NCBI GenBank assembly: GCA_038217425.1 | Contig: JBBQPM010000108.1 | Coordinates: 1 to 23,101, forward strand | Reading direction: 5' to 3' | DNA: 23,101 bases | Source of the DNA: JAIEPT01 sp038217425 | GTDB lineage: Bacteria > Planctomycetota > Planctomycetia > Gemmatales > Gemmataceae | In this document: positions 9,020-16,808 of the stretch, one piece after another | Position numbering within the stretch: position 1 is the first letter of the stretch | How the letters are laid out: each line of letters begins with the position of its first letter | Translations under genes and position numbers: made by a program | The notes under the pieces: generated by a model | What the model saw: the letters and a program-made list of their open reading frames with translations, nothing else | The model's database searches: none | Told to the model about the DNA's origin: nothing

Positions 9020-10587
9020 CACGTTCCAAGAAGACGATCGCGCCGACGACCCAGCGGGTCCGCTGCGCGATTTATACTCGCAAATCCACCGAGGAAGGAT
9101 TGGAGCAGGAGTTCAACTCGCTCGACGCGCAGCGCGAGTCGGGCGAAGCGTTCGTCGCCAGCCAAGTGCATGAGGGTTGGTCGTGCCTGAAGGAACGCTA
9201 CGCCGATGGCGGCTTTACCGGCGGCAACATGGAACGCCCGGCCCTGAGACGGTTGCTGACGGACATCGAAGCGGGAAAGATCGATTGCGTGGTGGTCTAC
9301 AAGGTGGATCGGCTCAGCCGATCGCTGCTCGACTTCGCTCGCTTGGTGGAAGTCTTCGATAAGCACCGGGTATCGTTCGTATCCGTGACACAGCAGTTCA
9401 ACACCGCCTCCTCAATGGGTCGGTTGGTGCTGAATGTGCTGCTCTCGTTCGCCCAGTTCGAGCGCGAAATCATCGGCGAACGGATCCGCGACAAGATCGC
9501 TGCCACGCGGCGGAAAGGGAAGTGGTCGGGTGGGTTGCCCGTACTGGGCTTCGACATCGACCGGACGCATGGCAGTCCGCGTCTGGTCGCCAGCGCCGGC
9601 GAAGCGGCTCGAGTTCGCGAAATTTTCCAACTCTACCTGTCGCTGGGATCGCTCCTACCGGTGGTTGACGAGTTGGAGAGACGGGGTTGGCGGAACAAGG
9701 CGTGGAAGACCAAGAAAGGAGAGGTGAAGGGAGGCCGGCCCTTCGACAAGGGGAACCTCTACGCGCTGCTCACCAATCCGCTCTACGTCGGCAAGATAAA
9801 GCACAAGACCGATCTGTACCAGGGACAGCACGAAGCCATCGTCGATGCCGAGGTGTTCCAACTGGTTCAACTCACGTTGGGACGCAACGGCAGAACGGGA
9901 GGAGTCCAGGTGCGGAATCGGCACGGGGCACTGCTCAAGGGATTGCTGATCTGTAAGAGCTGCGACCGGTCGATGACGCACAGCTTTACGTGTAAAGGGG
10001 AAAAACGGTATCGCTACTACGTCTGCACCAAGGCGCTTCATAACCATCGCTCTTCCTGTCCATCGGGTTCGCTTCCGGCGGGCGAGATCGAACGGGTGGT
10101 TGTCGACCAAATCCGCGTCATCGCGTCCGACAAGACGTTGCGGGCGGAAGTGTTGCAGCAAGCCCAAGAGCAATTCGAGCGGGAACAACGCGACTGCCTG
10201 GCCGAACGGCGCGGACTCGAACGCGAACTGGCCTCACTCCATGCGGAGCTGCGCAAGCTTTGCGTCGAGAACGGTTCGGCCGGGCAATCCGGAGCCCGTC
10301 TCGCCGACTTGAATGAACGGATATCCCGGACGGAAAACCGCCTGATGGAGTTGCGAAGCCAACTCGAAGAACAGGCTCGGCAGCGACTGGACGCCCATGA
10401 TGTCGATGAAGCATTTGCGGACTTTGACAACGCCTGGACGATGCTCAGTCCACGCGAGCAGGCGCGAGTCTTGAGCCTATTGGTTGCTCGCGTGGAGTTC
10501 GACGCGGCAAGCAGTTCGGTGTCGGTGTCGTTTCATTCCACCGCCCTCAAGTCCTTGGCTCAACAACCCCTCGGAGCCCGACCATGA
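9016..10587 (+). CDS. Large serine recombinase (site-specific integrase/resolvase type)
   Basis: This 523-residue protein has an N-terminal resolvase catalytic domain (about 14-165) with IYTRKSTEEG containing the probable nucleophile Ser24, YADGGFTGGNMERPAL, the VYKVDRLSRS motif and FAQFEREIIGERIRDK. A recombinase DNA-binding domain (about 175-300) includes NLYALLTNPLYVGKIKHK. A zinc ribbon (about 308-350) has C313, C316, C337 and C348, and a coiled coil of about 385-465 precedes the C-terminal tail. This is the order of large serine recombinases, which cut both DNA duplexes through Ser-DNA links and integrate or excise elements. GGAGGGA at 9004-9010 supports ATG 9016. It overlaps both neighbours by ATGA, forming a tightly coupled cassette. 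It is the likely mover of the surrounding element. Confidence 0.95.
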   Translation: MTRSKKTIAPTTQRVRCAIYTRKSTEEGLEQEFNSLDAQRESGEAFVASQVHEGWSCLKERYADGGFTGGNMERPALRRLLTDIEAGKIDCVVVYKVDRLSRSLLDFARLVEVFDKHRVSFVSVTQQFNTASSMGRLVLNVLLSFAQFEREIIGERIRDKIAATRRKGKWSGGLPVLGFDIDRTHGSPRLVASAGEAARVREIFQLYLSLGSLLPVVDELERRGWRNKAWKTKKGEVKGGRPFDKGNLYALLTNPLYVGKIKHKTDLYQGQHEAIVDAEVFQLVQLTLGRNGRTGGVQVRNRHGALLKGLLICKSCDRSMTHSFTCKGEKRYRYYVCTKALHNHRSSCPSGSLPAGEIERVVVDQIRVIASDKTLRAEVLQQAQEQFEREQRDCLAERRGLERELASLHAELRKLCVENGSAGQSGARLADLNERISRTENRLMELRSQLEEQARQRLDAHDVDEAFADFDNAWTMLSPREQARVLSLLVARVEFDAASSSVSVSFHSTALKSLAQQPLGARP

Positions 10588-10997
10588 TCACGGTTACCCA
10601 ACGGGTCTTCTTCTCTCGGGGCGAGCGCGGTCGAAGCTGTATCGGTACCAAGGCTCCGCCCTCCGAGCAGGTCTCCGTCGGGCGCGTACCGCGCGTGACG
10701 CGGGTCATGGCAATGGCCCTTCACTTCGACGGGTTGCTGCAAGACGGTACGGTTTCCGATACGATTGTGCTCGCTCGGCTGGCGAAGGTGACGCAGCCGC
10801 GCATCACGCAGGTGATGAGCCTTTTGCACCTGGCCCCCGATATTCAGGAAGAAATCCTGTACCTGCCGCTCGTCACGGCTGGCCGCGATCCGATTCACGA
10901 AAAGCCCCTGCGCAAGATCTCGGCGGAGATCGACTTCAAGATACAACGGCGGCTCTGGGAGCAGCTCAAGGAGCGAGTTTCCAACACCGCCAACTGA
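10584..10997 (+). CDS. Small HTH protein of the recombinase cassette
   Basis: The 137-residue product has a basic N-terminus and then RVPRVTRVMAMALHFDGLL, TIVLARLAKVTQPRITQVMS (about residues 61-80), which looks like a helix-turn-helix, and LLHLAPDIQEEILYLPLV. The ending HEKPLRK to RRLWEQLKERV is charged and helical. The arrangement recalls the HTH part of ParB/KorB-like DNA-binding proteins without their nuclease or clamp part. The ATG at 10584 overlaps the recombinase stop as ATGA, so it belongs to the same operon and may regulate or assist recombination, for example as a directionality factor (inference). The stop lies inside the 10-bp palindrome CTGACGTCAG. Confidence 0.8.
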   Translation: MITVTQRVFFSRGERGRSCIGTKAPPSEQVSVGRVPRVTRVMAMALHFDGLLQDGTVSDTIVLARLAKVTQPRITQVMSLLHLAPDIQEEILYLPLVTAGRDPIHEKPLRKISAEIDFKIQRRLWEQLKERVSNTAN

Positions 10998-11144
10998 CGT
11001 CAGCTGTAAGTGCAGCCAAACAATCCGTGAGTTGCGAACAAAATCCGTGCCTACGAGTCGCTGTTCATTTCCCGTTGAGCGGTTTAGGTTTGCGCATCGC
11101 ACCTTCTTCAGCGGCGCGACCCATATTCTATTTTAGCGTAGCTA

Positions 11145-11180
11145 TCTGAACACGCGTGAGCTACAATTCGGGTGTTCAGA
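11145..11180. promoter_or_regulatory. Operator-like inverted repeat upstream of the XRE gene
   Basis: TCTGAACAC (11145-11153) and GTGTTCAGA (11172-11180) are perfect 9-bp inverted arms with an 18-nt centre. The centre contains TACAAT (11162-11167), a good candidate -10 element; no clear -35 is seen. Repressors of the XRE class often bind such sites over their own promoter. The rest of the 268-nt gap 10998-11265 shows nothing else I can name. Confidence 0.5.
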
Positions 11181-11265
11181 GTTTAGTAAATCCCCACTAC
11201 CGTGGCGGCGAGTTCCTTCCGCAGCACACCTCGTGCTGCGCCGTCATTGCATGGAGGTATGGTTC

Positions 11266-11622
11266 ATGTCCCGTCACCGCGTGACGTTCGGGCAAGTGCT
11301 TCGAGCAAAGCGACTCGAACGGGGCTTCACCCTGAGGAAATTCGCGGAGCTGACAGGAGTCAGCCCCACCTATCTTTCGCAAGTGGAACAGGACAATGTC
11401 GATCCGCCCACTGCGGAACGGGTGCAAAAGATGGCGGAACTGCTGGAGACAAATGCCGACGAATGGATCGCGCGAGCGGGTCGATTGCCGGAGGACCTCC
11501 CGGCGATTATTCGTCGGGAACCGACCGCGATGCCGGAGCTTTTGCGCGAGGTCGACGGGATGAGCGCCGAGCAGTTACGCAAGCTCCAGGAGCATGCCCG
11601 AAAGCTCAAGGAGCGAAGTTGA
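11266..11622 (+). CDS. XRE family transcriptional repressor
   Basis: This 118-residue protein has a Cro/C1-type helix-turn-helix over about residues 5-65 (FGQVLRAKRLERGFTLRKFA, then ELTGVSPTYLSQVEQD, then PPTAERVQKMAELL). A C-terminal helical extension may dimerise or be the site cut by the neighbouring protease. ATG 11266 is chosen because GGAGG at 11253-11257 lies 8 nt before it; in-frame starts at 11233 and 11251 lack such a site. The ImmA/IrrE-type gene follows 27 nt later, giving the XRE-ImmA order of ICEBs1 and many prophages, where the repressor holds the element silent. Probable autoregulation through the repeat at 11145-11180 is inferred. Confidence 0.92.
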   Translation: MSRHRVTFGQVLRAKRLERGFTLRKFAELTGVSPTYLSQVEQDNVDPPTAERVQKMAELLETNADEWIARAGRLPEDLPAIIRREPTAMPELLREVDGMSAEQLRKLQEHARKLKERS

Positions 11623-11649
11623 TCCTTCGCTATTGTCGGAGAGAAAACG

Positions 11650-12387
11650 ATGCCGATCGACGTGCCCTATCTGAGCCGCGAAGCAATTGAAGCCGAAGCC
11701 GAACTGCTGCTCCAGGAGTTTGGAGAGCGGCGCCGCGTGATCGCCGAGCCGCCGGTGCCGATCGACGACATTGTTGAACTCCACATGGAATTGACGTTCG
11801 AGATCCGTGATCTGCGAGCGCTCTTCGGCGTCGGCGACGTCCATGGGGCGATCTGGTTTCGAGAGCGGCGGATCGCCATCGACCGGCAACTGGACCCGGT
11901 CCTCAATCCGGCGAAACGGGGCCGGTACAACTTTACGCTCGCGCATGAGGCGGGCCATTGGCGTTTGCACCGAAAGCACTTCCTTCGCGGCGAGGCCGAG
12001 ATCAATCTCTTCGAGAACGGTTCGTCCCCGCCGGACCATATTTGCCGCTCGACAGACAGGAAGCGACCGGTGGAGTGGCAAGCAGATACCTTTGCGGCTC
12101 GATTGCTCATGCCGCGCAAGTTGGTTCGACAGGCGTGGGAACGCTGGCAGGGAAGCGCCGATGCGATTGCACCGTGCGATTTGGAGGAGAACAGGCAGCG
12201 GCTGCTCGATGCGGAGATCGCGCGCCGCGGAGGCGTGAAGGAGGGCAAGAACGCAGAAGCCGACATGATTTTCGAACAATACTGTCGTCCGCTGGCCGAG
12301 CGTTTTCAGGTCTCGGCCGAGGCGATGCGGATTCGATTGGAAGAGATGGGCTTGTTATTGCGGGCGAGGGAACCTCAGTTGTTCTAG
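11650..12387 (+). CDS. ImmA/IrrE family metallo-endopeptidase
   Basis: The 245-residue protein shows the zinc-protease signature HEAGH (His99, Glu100, His103) in FTLAHEAGHWRLHR and the downstream VEWQADTFAARLLMP, with Glu142 the probable third zinc ligand. This pair of motifs defines the ImmA/IrrE family. Known members cleave an XRE-type repressor (ImmA on ImmR, IrrE on DdrO) and so switch on an element or a stress regulon. The XRE gene directly upstream is the obvious substrate. Compared with minimal ImmA proteins it has longer N- and C-terminal parts; residues 226-245 may form a small helical tail. GGAGAG at 11638-11643 lies 6 nt before the ATG. Confidence 0.93.
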   Translation: MPIDVPYLSREAIEAEAELLLQEFGERRRVIAEPPVPIDDIVELHMELTFEIRDLRALFGVGDVHGAIWFRERRIAIDRQLDPVLNPAKRGRYNFTLAHEAGHWRLHRKHFLRGEAEINLFENGSSPPDHICRSTDRKRPVEWQADTFAARLLMPRKLVRQAWERWQGSADAIAPCDLEENRQRLLDAEIARRGGVKEGKNAEADMIFEQYCRPLAERFQVSAEAMRIRLEEMGLLLRAREPQLF

Positions 12388-12461
12388 GGGAGGCGGCGAG
12401 CGTTCTTTCGGCCCGTATGTTTACTGTTTATAAAACACAACACAACTTAGGGGAGAATTCA

Positions 12462-13649
12462 ATGTCGAAAGCGTTTGATCTCAAGAAGCAGCTCAAGCTG
12501 CACGACGGCGTCCTGCTTGGGCGCCTGTTCGAGGAACACGGCGTGGTCCTCGAGATTCCATGGGGCCGTCCCAGGATGCACGACCCGGTAATCCTCGAAA
12601 AATGCTGGGAGGCTGTATCGCCGGAGTCGAGGCGACAGTTGGAGGTGGTCCTCCAAGACGTTCACGAATTGGCCGACGAGCGGGGGCAGAAAGTGCTGAT
12701 CGAGGATTTGCAAGCGCGCTGCCCTGAGAAACTGGAGGCGTTCGGCGTCTGCAAGGGCCTGCAGGATAAGGCGCTCTGGGCCTACCTCGAAGCCCGCGCG
12801 GCGTTCGATGATGCAGCGATCTTCGCTCGGGCGGAAGCGCTCCGTGGCGGACAGTTCGCCAATCGGTGGAACAGCCTGCCCAAATGCCCGATCACGGTCA
12901 CCGAGGTGCTCACGTCTGTTTTGGAAGCTTCCGTTTGCGACTTTTATCGCAAGAAAGAACTCCGCGGCGAGCGATGCCGTATCCATCACTACGCTCGCCC
13001 CAACGGCGAAAACGTTTTCTACGCCTACCTGCCCGAATGGGCCGACAAGCGATTGGGCTTCGACGCGGAAGGCAACCTGACGCCACGCGAACTCGATTAC
13101 GCCTTCAGCAACGTGTTTATCTACGAGCCCTCTCACGGCGCGCTGGAAATCATCGCTCGCGGGGGCAAGCAGGTGCAACTTCCGTTGCGACGTGCGTTCT
13201 GCAAATCAATTCTCGGCATCGACGTCGACGACGCCGAACCCCTGCACTCGAGCTACGTTCTGGATCACTTGCTCGATCCCTCGTTCGCCTTTACGACGCT
13301 CGCCGAGGACCAGGTCGCCTCCGTTCGGCTTCGCCGCGTTCGGCTGTTCATGAACGAGTCGATGCCGGTGTTGGAAGGCGCGGAATGGCGTTTGCGCGAG
13401 GATGCGACGTTGGCCGAATCGCAGGAGGCCCTGGCGCGTACGCTGGCGGCGTTTCGGCTGAATCGTCAGCAGGTCTCGGTGGCTCAGGTCGGGATTCAGA
13501 TTGAGTTTCAGAGCGACGGTCGGCGCAAAGCGCGGACCATGACCTTTAACGTAGGCGTGCCCAACACCTGCGACTTGAAGAGCAAGCCGGACGACGTCCG
13601 CGAGATCGGCGAGCGCTGCATCCGGCGTTGGGGGGTGCTGCGTGATTGA
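12462..13649 (+). CDS. Unknown protein 1 of the XRE/ImmA-led module (395 aa)
   Basis: I do not recognise this protein. It is soluble, with no signal peptide or membrane segment. Residues about 1-130 are mainly helical and charged; a central part around residues 140-260 has CPITVTEVLTSVLEASVCDF and RIHHYARPNGENVFYAYLPEW; the C-terminal part (about 330-395) includes QVSVAQVGIQIEFQSDGRRK and a helical end. No nuclease, ATPase or protease motif could be found. GGGGAG (12450-12455) supports ATG 12462. The 74-nt gap before it holds the AT-rich near-palindrome TGTTTATAAAACA, possibly a promoter or operator. It overlaps the next gene by 8 nt, so the two probably act together. Reading frame and codon use look fully coding. 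Confidence 0.85.
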   Translation: MSKAFDLKKQLKLHDGVLLGRLFEEHGVVLEIPWGRPRMHDPVILEKCWEAVSPESRRQLEVVLQDVHELADERGQKVLIEDLQARCPEKLEAFGVCKGLQDKALWAYLEARAAFDDAAIFARAEALRGGQFANRWNSLPKCPITVTEVLTSVLEASVCDFYRKKELRGERCRIHHYARPNGENVFYAYLPEWADKRLGFDAEGNLTPRELDYAFSNVFIYEPSHGALEIIARGGKQVQLPLRRAFCKSILGIDVDDAEPLHSSYVLDHLLDPSFAFTTLAEDQVASVRLRRVRLFMNESMPVLEGAEWRLREDATLAESQEALARTLAAFRLNRQQVSVAQVGIQIEFQSDGRRKARTMTFNVGVPNTCDLKSKPDDVREIGERCIRRWGVLRD

Positions 13650-14616
13650 TCCGCTCACGTGGCTGTGGCCGGTAGTCGAACTGCCCCGGCCCGTCGTTTC
13701 CGCGCACACGGTTTTCTCTTGGCCGCCGGAGGTCTTTCGTTGTCTCACGGACCTTGGACTATTGGTTCGCTGCGAGGATGCCGCGCGCATCCTTTGTCCC
13801 GAGTGTCAAGACCACTACGAAGAGGTGTTGGTCGCGAGCGGACCGGATCGCAGTACTCGCCATGTCATCGCCTGTCCGGAACATCTGCGCGTCGTTGTCC
13901 CACCTGAGACTTGCCGGCAATGGACGATGTCTCTCGACAGCTTGGCTGCGAGGATGGCGGAGACGTTGGCACTCTCGGGCACGGTATCGGAGTATTCGCC
14001 GCAGCGCGCTTGGCGACTGGGCCGAATGATCTGGCATGGCACGGTACGCGAGTTGATGTTCGTTCGAGGCTTGGCCTGGGCGGATGCGCCGGAATTGTGG
14101 GCTACGCTGGCCCGGGTCCGCAGGTTGATCGTGCTCGTATCGCGCCCTATTCCCGAGGAGGCGACGCCTCGGTCGCTGCCGGTCGTAGCACTTTGCCACG
14201 CTGCGAGCATCTCGGTCAACTGCCTGGCAATTGAGCCGCTCGAAATCGCCGCCGCGATTGAGGACGCCGACGCACGAACCCAGGAAGCCGGGGAATCACC
14301 TCGTTCAGGCCAAGACTTGAAACGCCTGATTCGTCAACAGGTCAAAGCGGAGAACAAGTCCGAATTGAGCGATGCGGCGTTCGTGGAAGCCTATCGGCAG
14401 ACGGGATCGGTTCGCGAGGCGGCGGACTTCCTGACGCAGCAGACCGGGGCGCGCGTTTCCAAGGACAAGATCCAACGCGCGGTCCAGCGTGCGGGGGGCG
14501 CGGCTTCCGTACTGAACGGGGAGAACAGCAATTCCGTGTTACGCTCGGACGCAGCTCAAGACCGCGACCGCAAGGGAAGGCGTGTGTCCCAGGCCAAGCC
14601 AGACGACAACGCCTGA
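13642..14616 (+). CDS. Unknown protein 2 of the XRE/ImmA-led module, possible zinc site and HTH (324 aa)
   Basis: This 324-residue protein is not recognised. Near the N-terminus C52-x-x-C55 and C78-x-x-H81 could form a zinc-binding fold. The middle part (about 95-200) is helical and hydrophobic but without membrane segments. Residues about 243-286 (SDAAFVEAYRQTGSVREAAD, then FLTQQTGARVSKDKIQRAVQ) resemble a helix-turn-helix. The C-terminal 30 residues are polar and probably disordered. It starts at GTG 13642, overlapping the previous stop by 8 nt with a G-rich ribosome binding site at 13630-13635; no ATG is available near by. A DNA-binding role is plausible but unproven. Confidence 0.82.
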   Translation: MIDPLTWLWPVVELPRPVVSAHTVFSWPPEVFRCLTDLGLLVRCEDAARILCPECQDHYEEVLVASGPDRSTRHVIACPEHLRVVVPPETCRQWTMSLDSLAARMAETLALSGTVSEYSPQRAWRLGRMIWHGTVRELMFVRGLAWADAPELWATLARVRRLIVLVSRPIPEEATPRSLPVVALCHAASISVNCLAIEPLEIAAAIEDADARTQEAGESPRSGQDLKRLIRQQVKAENKSELSDAAFVEAYRQTGSVREAADFLTQQTGARVSKDKIQRAVQRAGGAASVLNGENSNSVLRSDAAQDRDRKGRRVSQAKPDDNA

Positions 14617-14703
14617 GCTTGCTTCGCACATTCGCTTCCGCCGTTCATCGCAGTCGGCGTTCATCTATCGATTTTCCACCAGTGTCTCCTTATCGAGGTA
14701 GCC

Positions 14704-15072
14704 ATGCGTTCCATTCATCTGACCGCGCGTCAACAGGCCATCGTGCAGTTCATGAAAGATCACCTGATCCATTTCCAGCGGCTTCCCACGATCCGCGAAA
14801 TCTCCCTCGCGTTCGACATTCGCTCGCCCAACGGCGTCGCATGTCACTTGCGCGCCCTGGCCGCGCATGGGGTGATCACTCGCGGGGAATTGCACCATGC
14901 GATTAACTATCGGCTTAACGGCGTGGTGGTGCGTTTGGAATCTTCCGACGAAGTAGACGAATTGGGCACTACCTCCTCCCTCGAATTGTCGCGTCGCAGC
15001 GCTGCGACAAACTTCGACGGCGCGATCCATTGCGCACCTCCCACCGGGACAACGACTTGCACGGTGGATTGA
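14704..15072 (+). CDS. LexA-type DNA-binding domain protein lacking the peptidase domain
   Basis: The 122-residue product begins like LexA: LTARQQAIVQFMKDHL, then LPTIREISLAFDIRSPNGVA and HLRALAAHGVI, ending the winged helix-turn-helix near residue 72. LexA would continue with the Ala-Gly cleavage site and an S24 Ser/Lys dyad; none of these is present and the remaining 50 residues are a polar tail. It could be a constitutive operator-binding protein or an anti-SOS competitor that RecA cannot inactivate (inference). GAGG at 14695-14698 lies 5 nt before the ATG. The tail ends in TTTCTVD; there is no sign of a frameshift hiding a peptidase domain downstream. Confidence 0.85.
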   Translation: MRSIHLTARQQAIVQFMKDHLIHFQRLPTIREISLAFDIRSPNGVACHLRALAAHGVITRGELHHAINYRLNGVVVRLESSDEVDELGTTSSLELSRRSAATNFDGAIHCAPPTGTTTCTVD

Positions 15073-15111
15073 AGCGATAGTCCGCTGACGCCTTCTGCGA
15101 AAACGCGACAC

Positions 15112-15205
15112 GGCGGCTGCCGGGTGTAGGCCGAGAGGCGTGACACCGGCAGATGCCGCCCAGGCAGGGCGGTTGCCGTGTTCATCGCCTCCGGTTCCCG
15201 GAGGC
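15112..15205 (+). promoter_or_regulatory. Structured mRNA leader hiding the sigma-factor Shine-Dalgarno sequence
   Basis: Three helices can be drawn. Segment 15112-15127 pairs with 15144-15160 with small bulges. CCGCCC (15156-15161) can pair with GGGCGG (15167-15172), in competition with the first. GCCTCCGG (15187-15194) pairs perfectly with CCGGAGGC (15198-15205) over a 3-nt loop. The last stem contains the whole GGAGG ribosome binding site (15200-15204) of the gene starting at 15210, so translation should need this hairpin to be opened. Confidence 0.55.
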
Positions 15206-15209
15206 CGCC

Positions 15210-15836
15210 ATGCAATCGCCGCTCGCCAACGAATTCGTTCTGACTGACTACGTCCGGTCGCTCGTCCGGTTCAAAACCAAGCAGCTTACGGATCGCTGGG
15301 ACTTTCAGAACGCCGAGCCCGAGGACTTGCAGCAAGACCTTTGGCTGGCCCTCCTCCGCGCCGCTTGCCACTTCGATCCCGCGAAAGCTTCCCTGGACAC
15401 CTTTCTCGACCGCGTCGTCAACTCCTCCGTCGCGATGATGCTACGGGCTCGCAAGCGCTTCAAACACGGCCATGCGGTCTGCACGCAATCGCTAGATCGC
15501 GAACGCGCTCCCCAGAGCGATCTGCCGGAGTCGCTTTCGGCCGTCGTCGACCCGGACGATCTCGCTCGGCGAACCGGAGCAACCCTCCGCGACGAGACCG
15601 CTCTGCGCGAACACGCCGAAGCCATCGACTACGCCCTGATGCGGATGCCGAACGAGGTGCGCCGGGTCTGCGAATGCCTCATGAACAACTCCATCGCCGC
15701 GGCCGCGAGGCAACTGGGCGTCACGCGTCGTCAGGTCCGACGCCTGGCCGCCGCTGCTCAACCTTACCTGGAACAGGCGGGATTGGGATTTCCAGGCGTC
15801 GCGGACAACGGCCTCAGCAACGGCATACGTAACTGA
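15210..15836 (+). CDS. Sigma-70-like RNA polymerase sigma factor (small, element-borne)
   Basis: This 208-residue protein has the two-domain layout of a small sigma factor. A region-2-like part (about 8-85) includes EPEDLQQDLWLALLRAACHF and a helix ending MLRARKRFK. A linker of about 40 residues follows, then a region-4-like helix-turn-helix (about 138-185) with ALMRMPNEVRRVCECLMNN and SIAAAARQLGVTRRQVRRLA. It would direct RNA polymerase to element promoters, perhaps the replication or late genes. ATG 15210 has GGAGG 5 nt upstream. An ATG at 15153 in the same frame would add 19 residues, but it sits inside a stem with no ribosome binding site at the right distance. Sequence is diverged from housekeeping sigma factors, so target promoters cannot be predicted. 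Confidence 0.8.
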   Translation: MQSPLANEFVLTDYVRSLVRFKTKQLTDRWDFQNAEPEDLQQDLWLALLRAACHFDPAKASLDTFLDRVVNSSVAMMLRARKRFKHGHAVCTQSLDRERAPQSDLPESLSAVVDPDDLARRTGATLRDETALREHAEAIDYALMRMPNEVRRVCECLMNNSIAAAARQLGVTRRQVRRLAAAAQPYLEQAGLGFPGVADNGLSNGIRN

Positions 15837-15875
15837 CATCGGCCCAGTCGGACCGAACAACGGGCGAGAAACTCA

Positions 15876-16724
15876 ATGCTGCATCCATCGAGCCTGCAAC
15901 TGGAAATCAGCGGCGTTTCAAGAAGTCGGGACGTCCTCGACTGCCTGATCCGCGAACCCGCCCAAACGTATCACGCACGGTCCAGAGACTTCTTGACTAG
16001 CCACCAGCTCGCGGACTTTCGCAGGTGCCCCTTGCTTCACCGGCACAAGAAACTCGGGTTGATCCCCGAGGAAAACGGAACCGCGTTTCTGATGGGACGC
16101 GCTGCCCACGTCGCCATCCTCGAAGGCCAGGAGCGGTATAAGGCCGAGTTCGCCATCGGCGGCCCCGTCAATCCGCGCACAGGTCAGGCGTTCGGCTCCG
16201 GCACCAAAGCTTGGGCAGAATGGGCCGAGGCGCAGGCCAGACCGGTGCTGACCCACGATCAGCATGATTTGGTTTCGGCGCTGGCTGCTTCGGCTCGGGC
16301 CCACGACGCCGCCGCGCGGCTGCTTGAGTGCGGCGAACCCGAGGGGGTGGTGCGGGTTGAGTATCAGGGATTCCGCTGCCAGGCGAGGCTGGATTGGCTC
16401 TCTCCCAACGCAGGGCTCGTCGATCTCAAGACCTGCGACGACTTGACCTGGTTTGAGGCCGACGCGCGCCGCTTCGGCTACGCATTTCAACTCGCGTTCT
16501 ACCGTGCGCTCTTGCGAATTGCGACCGGAGTCATCGTCCCGGTCCACATAATCGCGGTGGAAAAGAAGCCTCCCTTTCGCTGCGGCGTCTGGCGCATCAA
16601 ATCGGACGTATTGGACCTCGCTCAACGGGCCAACGAAGCGGCCATGTCCAGGCTGCTTGCCTGCCAGCGCGAAGACTTTTGGCCCACCGGTTACGAGGAC
16701 GTTCGTCTCTTCGATCAGTTGTAA
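15876..16724 (+). CDS. RecE-like PD-(D/E)XK exonuclease (exodeoxyribonuclease VIII type)
   Basis: The 282-residue protein resembles the C-terminal nuclease part of RecE, a 5'-3' double-strand exonuclease that makes single-strand tails for annealing. Motifs in order: SSHQ-like TSHQLADFRRCPLL (about 41-54), the FLMGRAAHVAILEG block with His78, GEPEGVVRVEY (about 153-163), LDW with Asp173, VDLKT with Asp183 and Lys185, and Gln205 in QLAFYRALL. These match the H, E, D, D-x-K and Q positions of the fold. It acts on DNA ends in the cytoplasm. Next genes encode an ATPase, an ssDNA-binding-like protein and a resolvase, forming a recombination set. The ribosome binding site before ATG 15876 is weak (GCGAG). 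Confidence 0.88.
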   Translation: MLHPSSLQLEISGVSRSRDVLDCLIREPAQTYHARSRDFLTSHQLADFRRCPLLHRHKKLGLIPEENGTAFLMGRAAHVAILEGQERYKAEFAIGGPVNPRTGQAFGSGTKAWAEWAEAQARPVLTHDQHDLVSALAASARAHDAAARLLECGEPEGVVRVEYQGFRCQARLDWLSPNAGLVDLKTCDDLTWFEADARRFGYAFQLAFYRALLRIATGVIVPVHIIAVEKKPPFRCGVWRIKSDVLDLAQRANEAAMSRLLACQREDFWPTGYEDVRLFDQL

Positions 16725-16808
16725 CGAACTGGAGTCTGGCTAGGCGGGCCGTGGCGAGGCGGGGCATGGCGGGGCAAAGTTTGACACGGCACTTTAACGG
16801 AGGTCATC

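Noticed and set aside
10994..11003. 10-bp palindrome CTGACGTCAG at the end of the HTH gene, as a terminator
   Set aside because: It has no loop and no T-tract, so it cannot act as an intrinsic terminator; it could at most be a protein site.
16781..16786. TTGACA as a -35 promoter element
   Set aside because: It lies 23 nt before the ATG at 16809, leaving no room for a -10 box and an untranslated leader with the ribosome binding site at 16797-16803.
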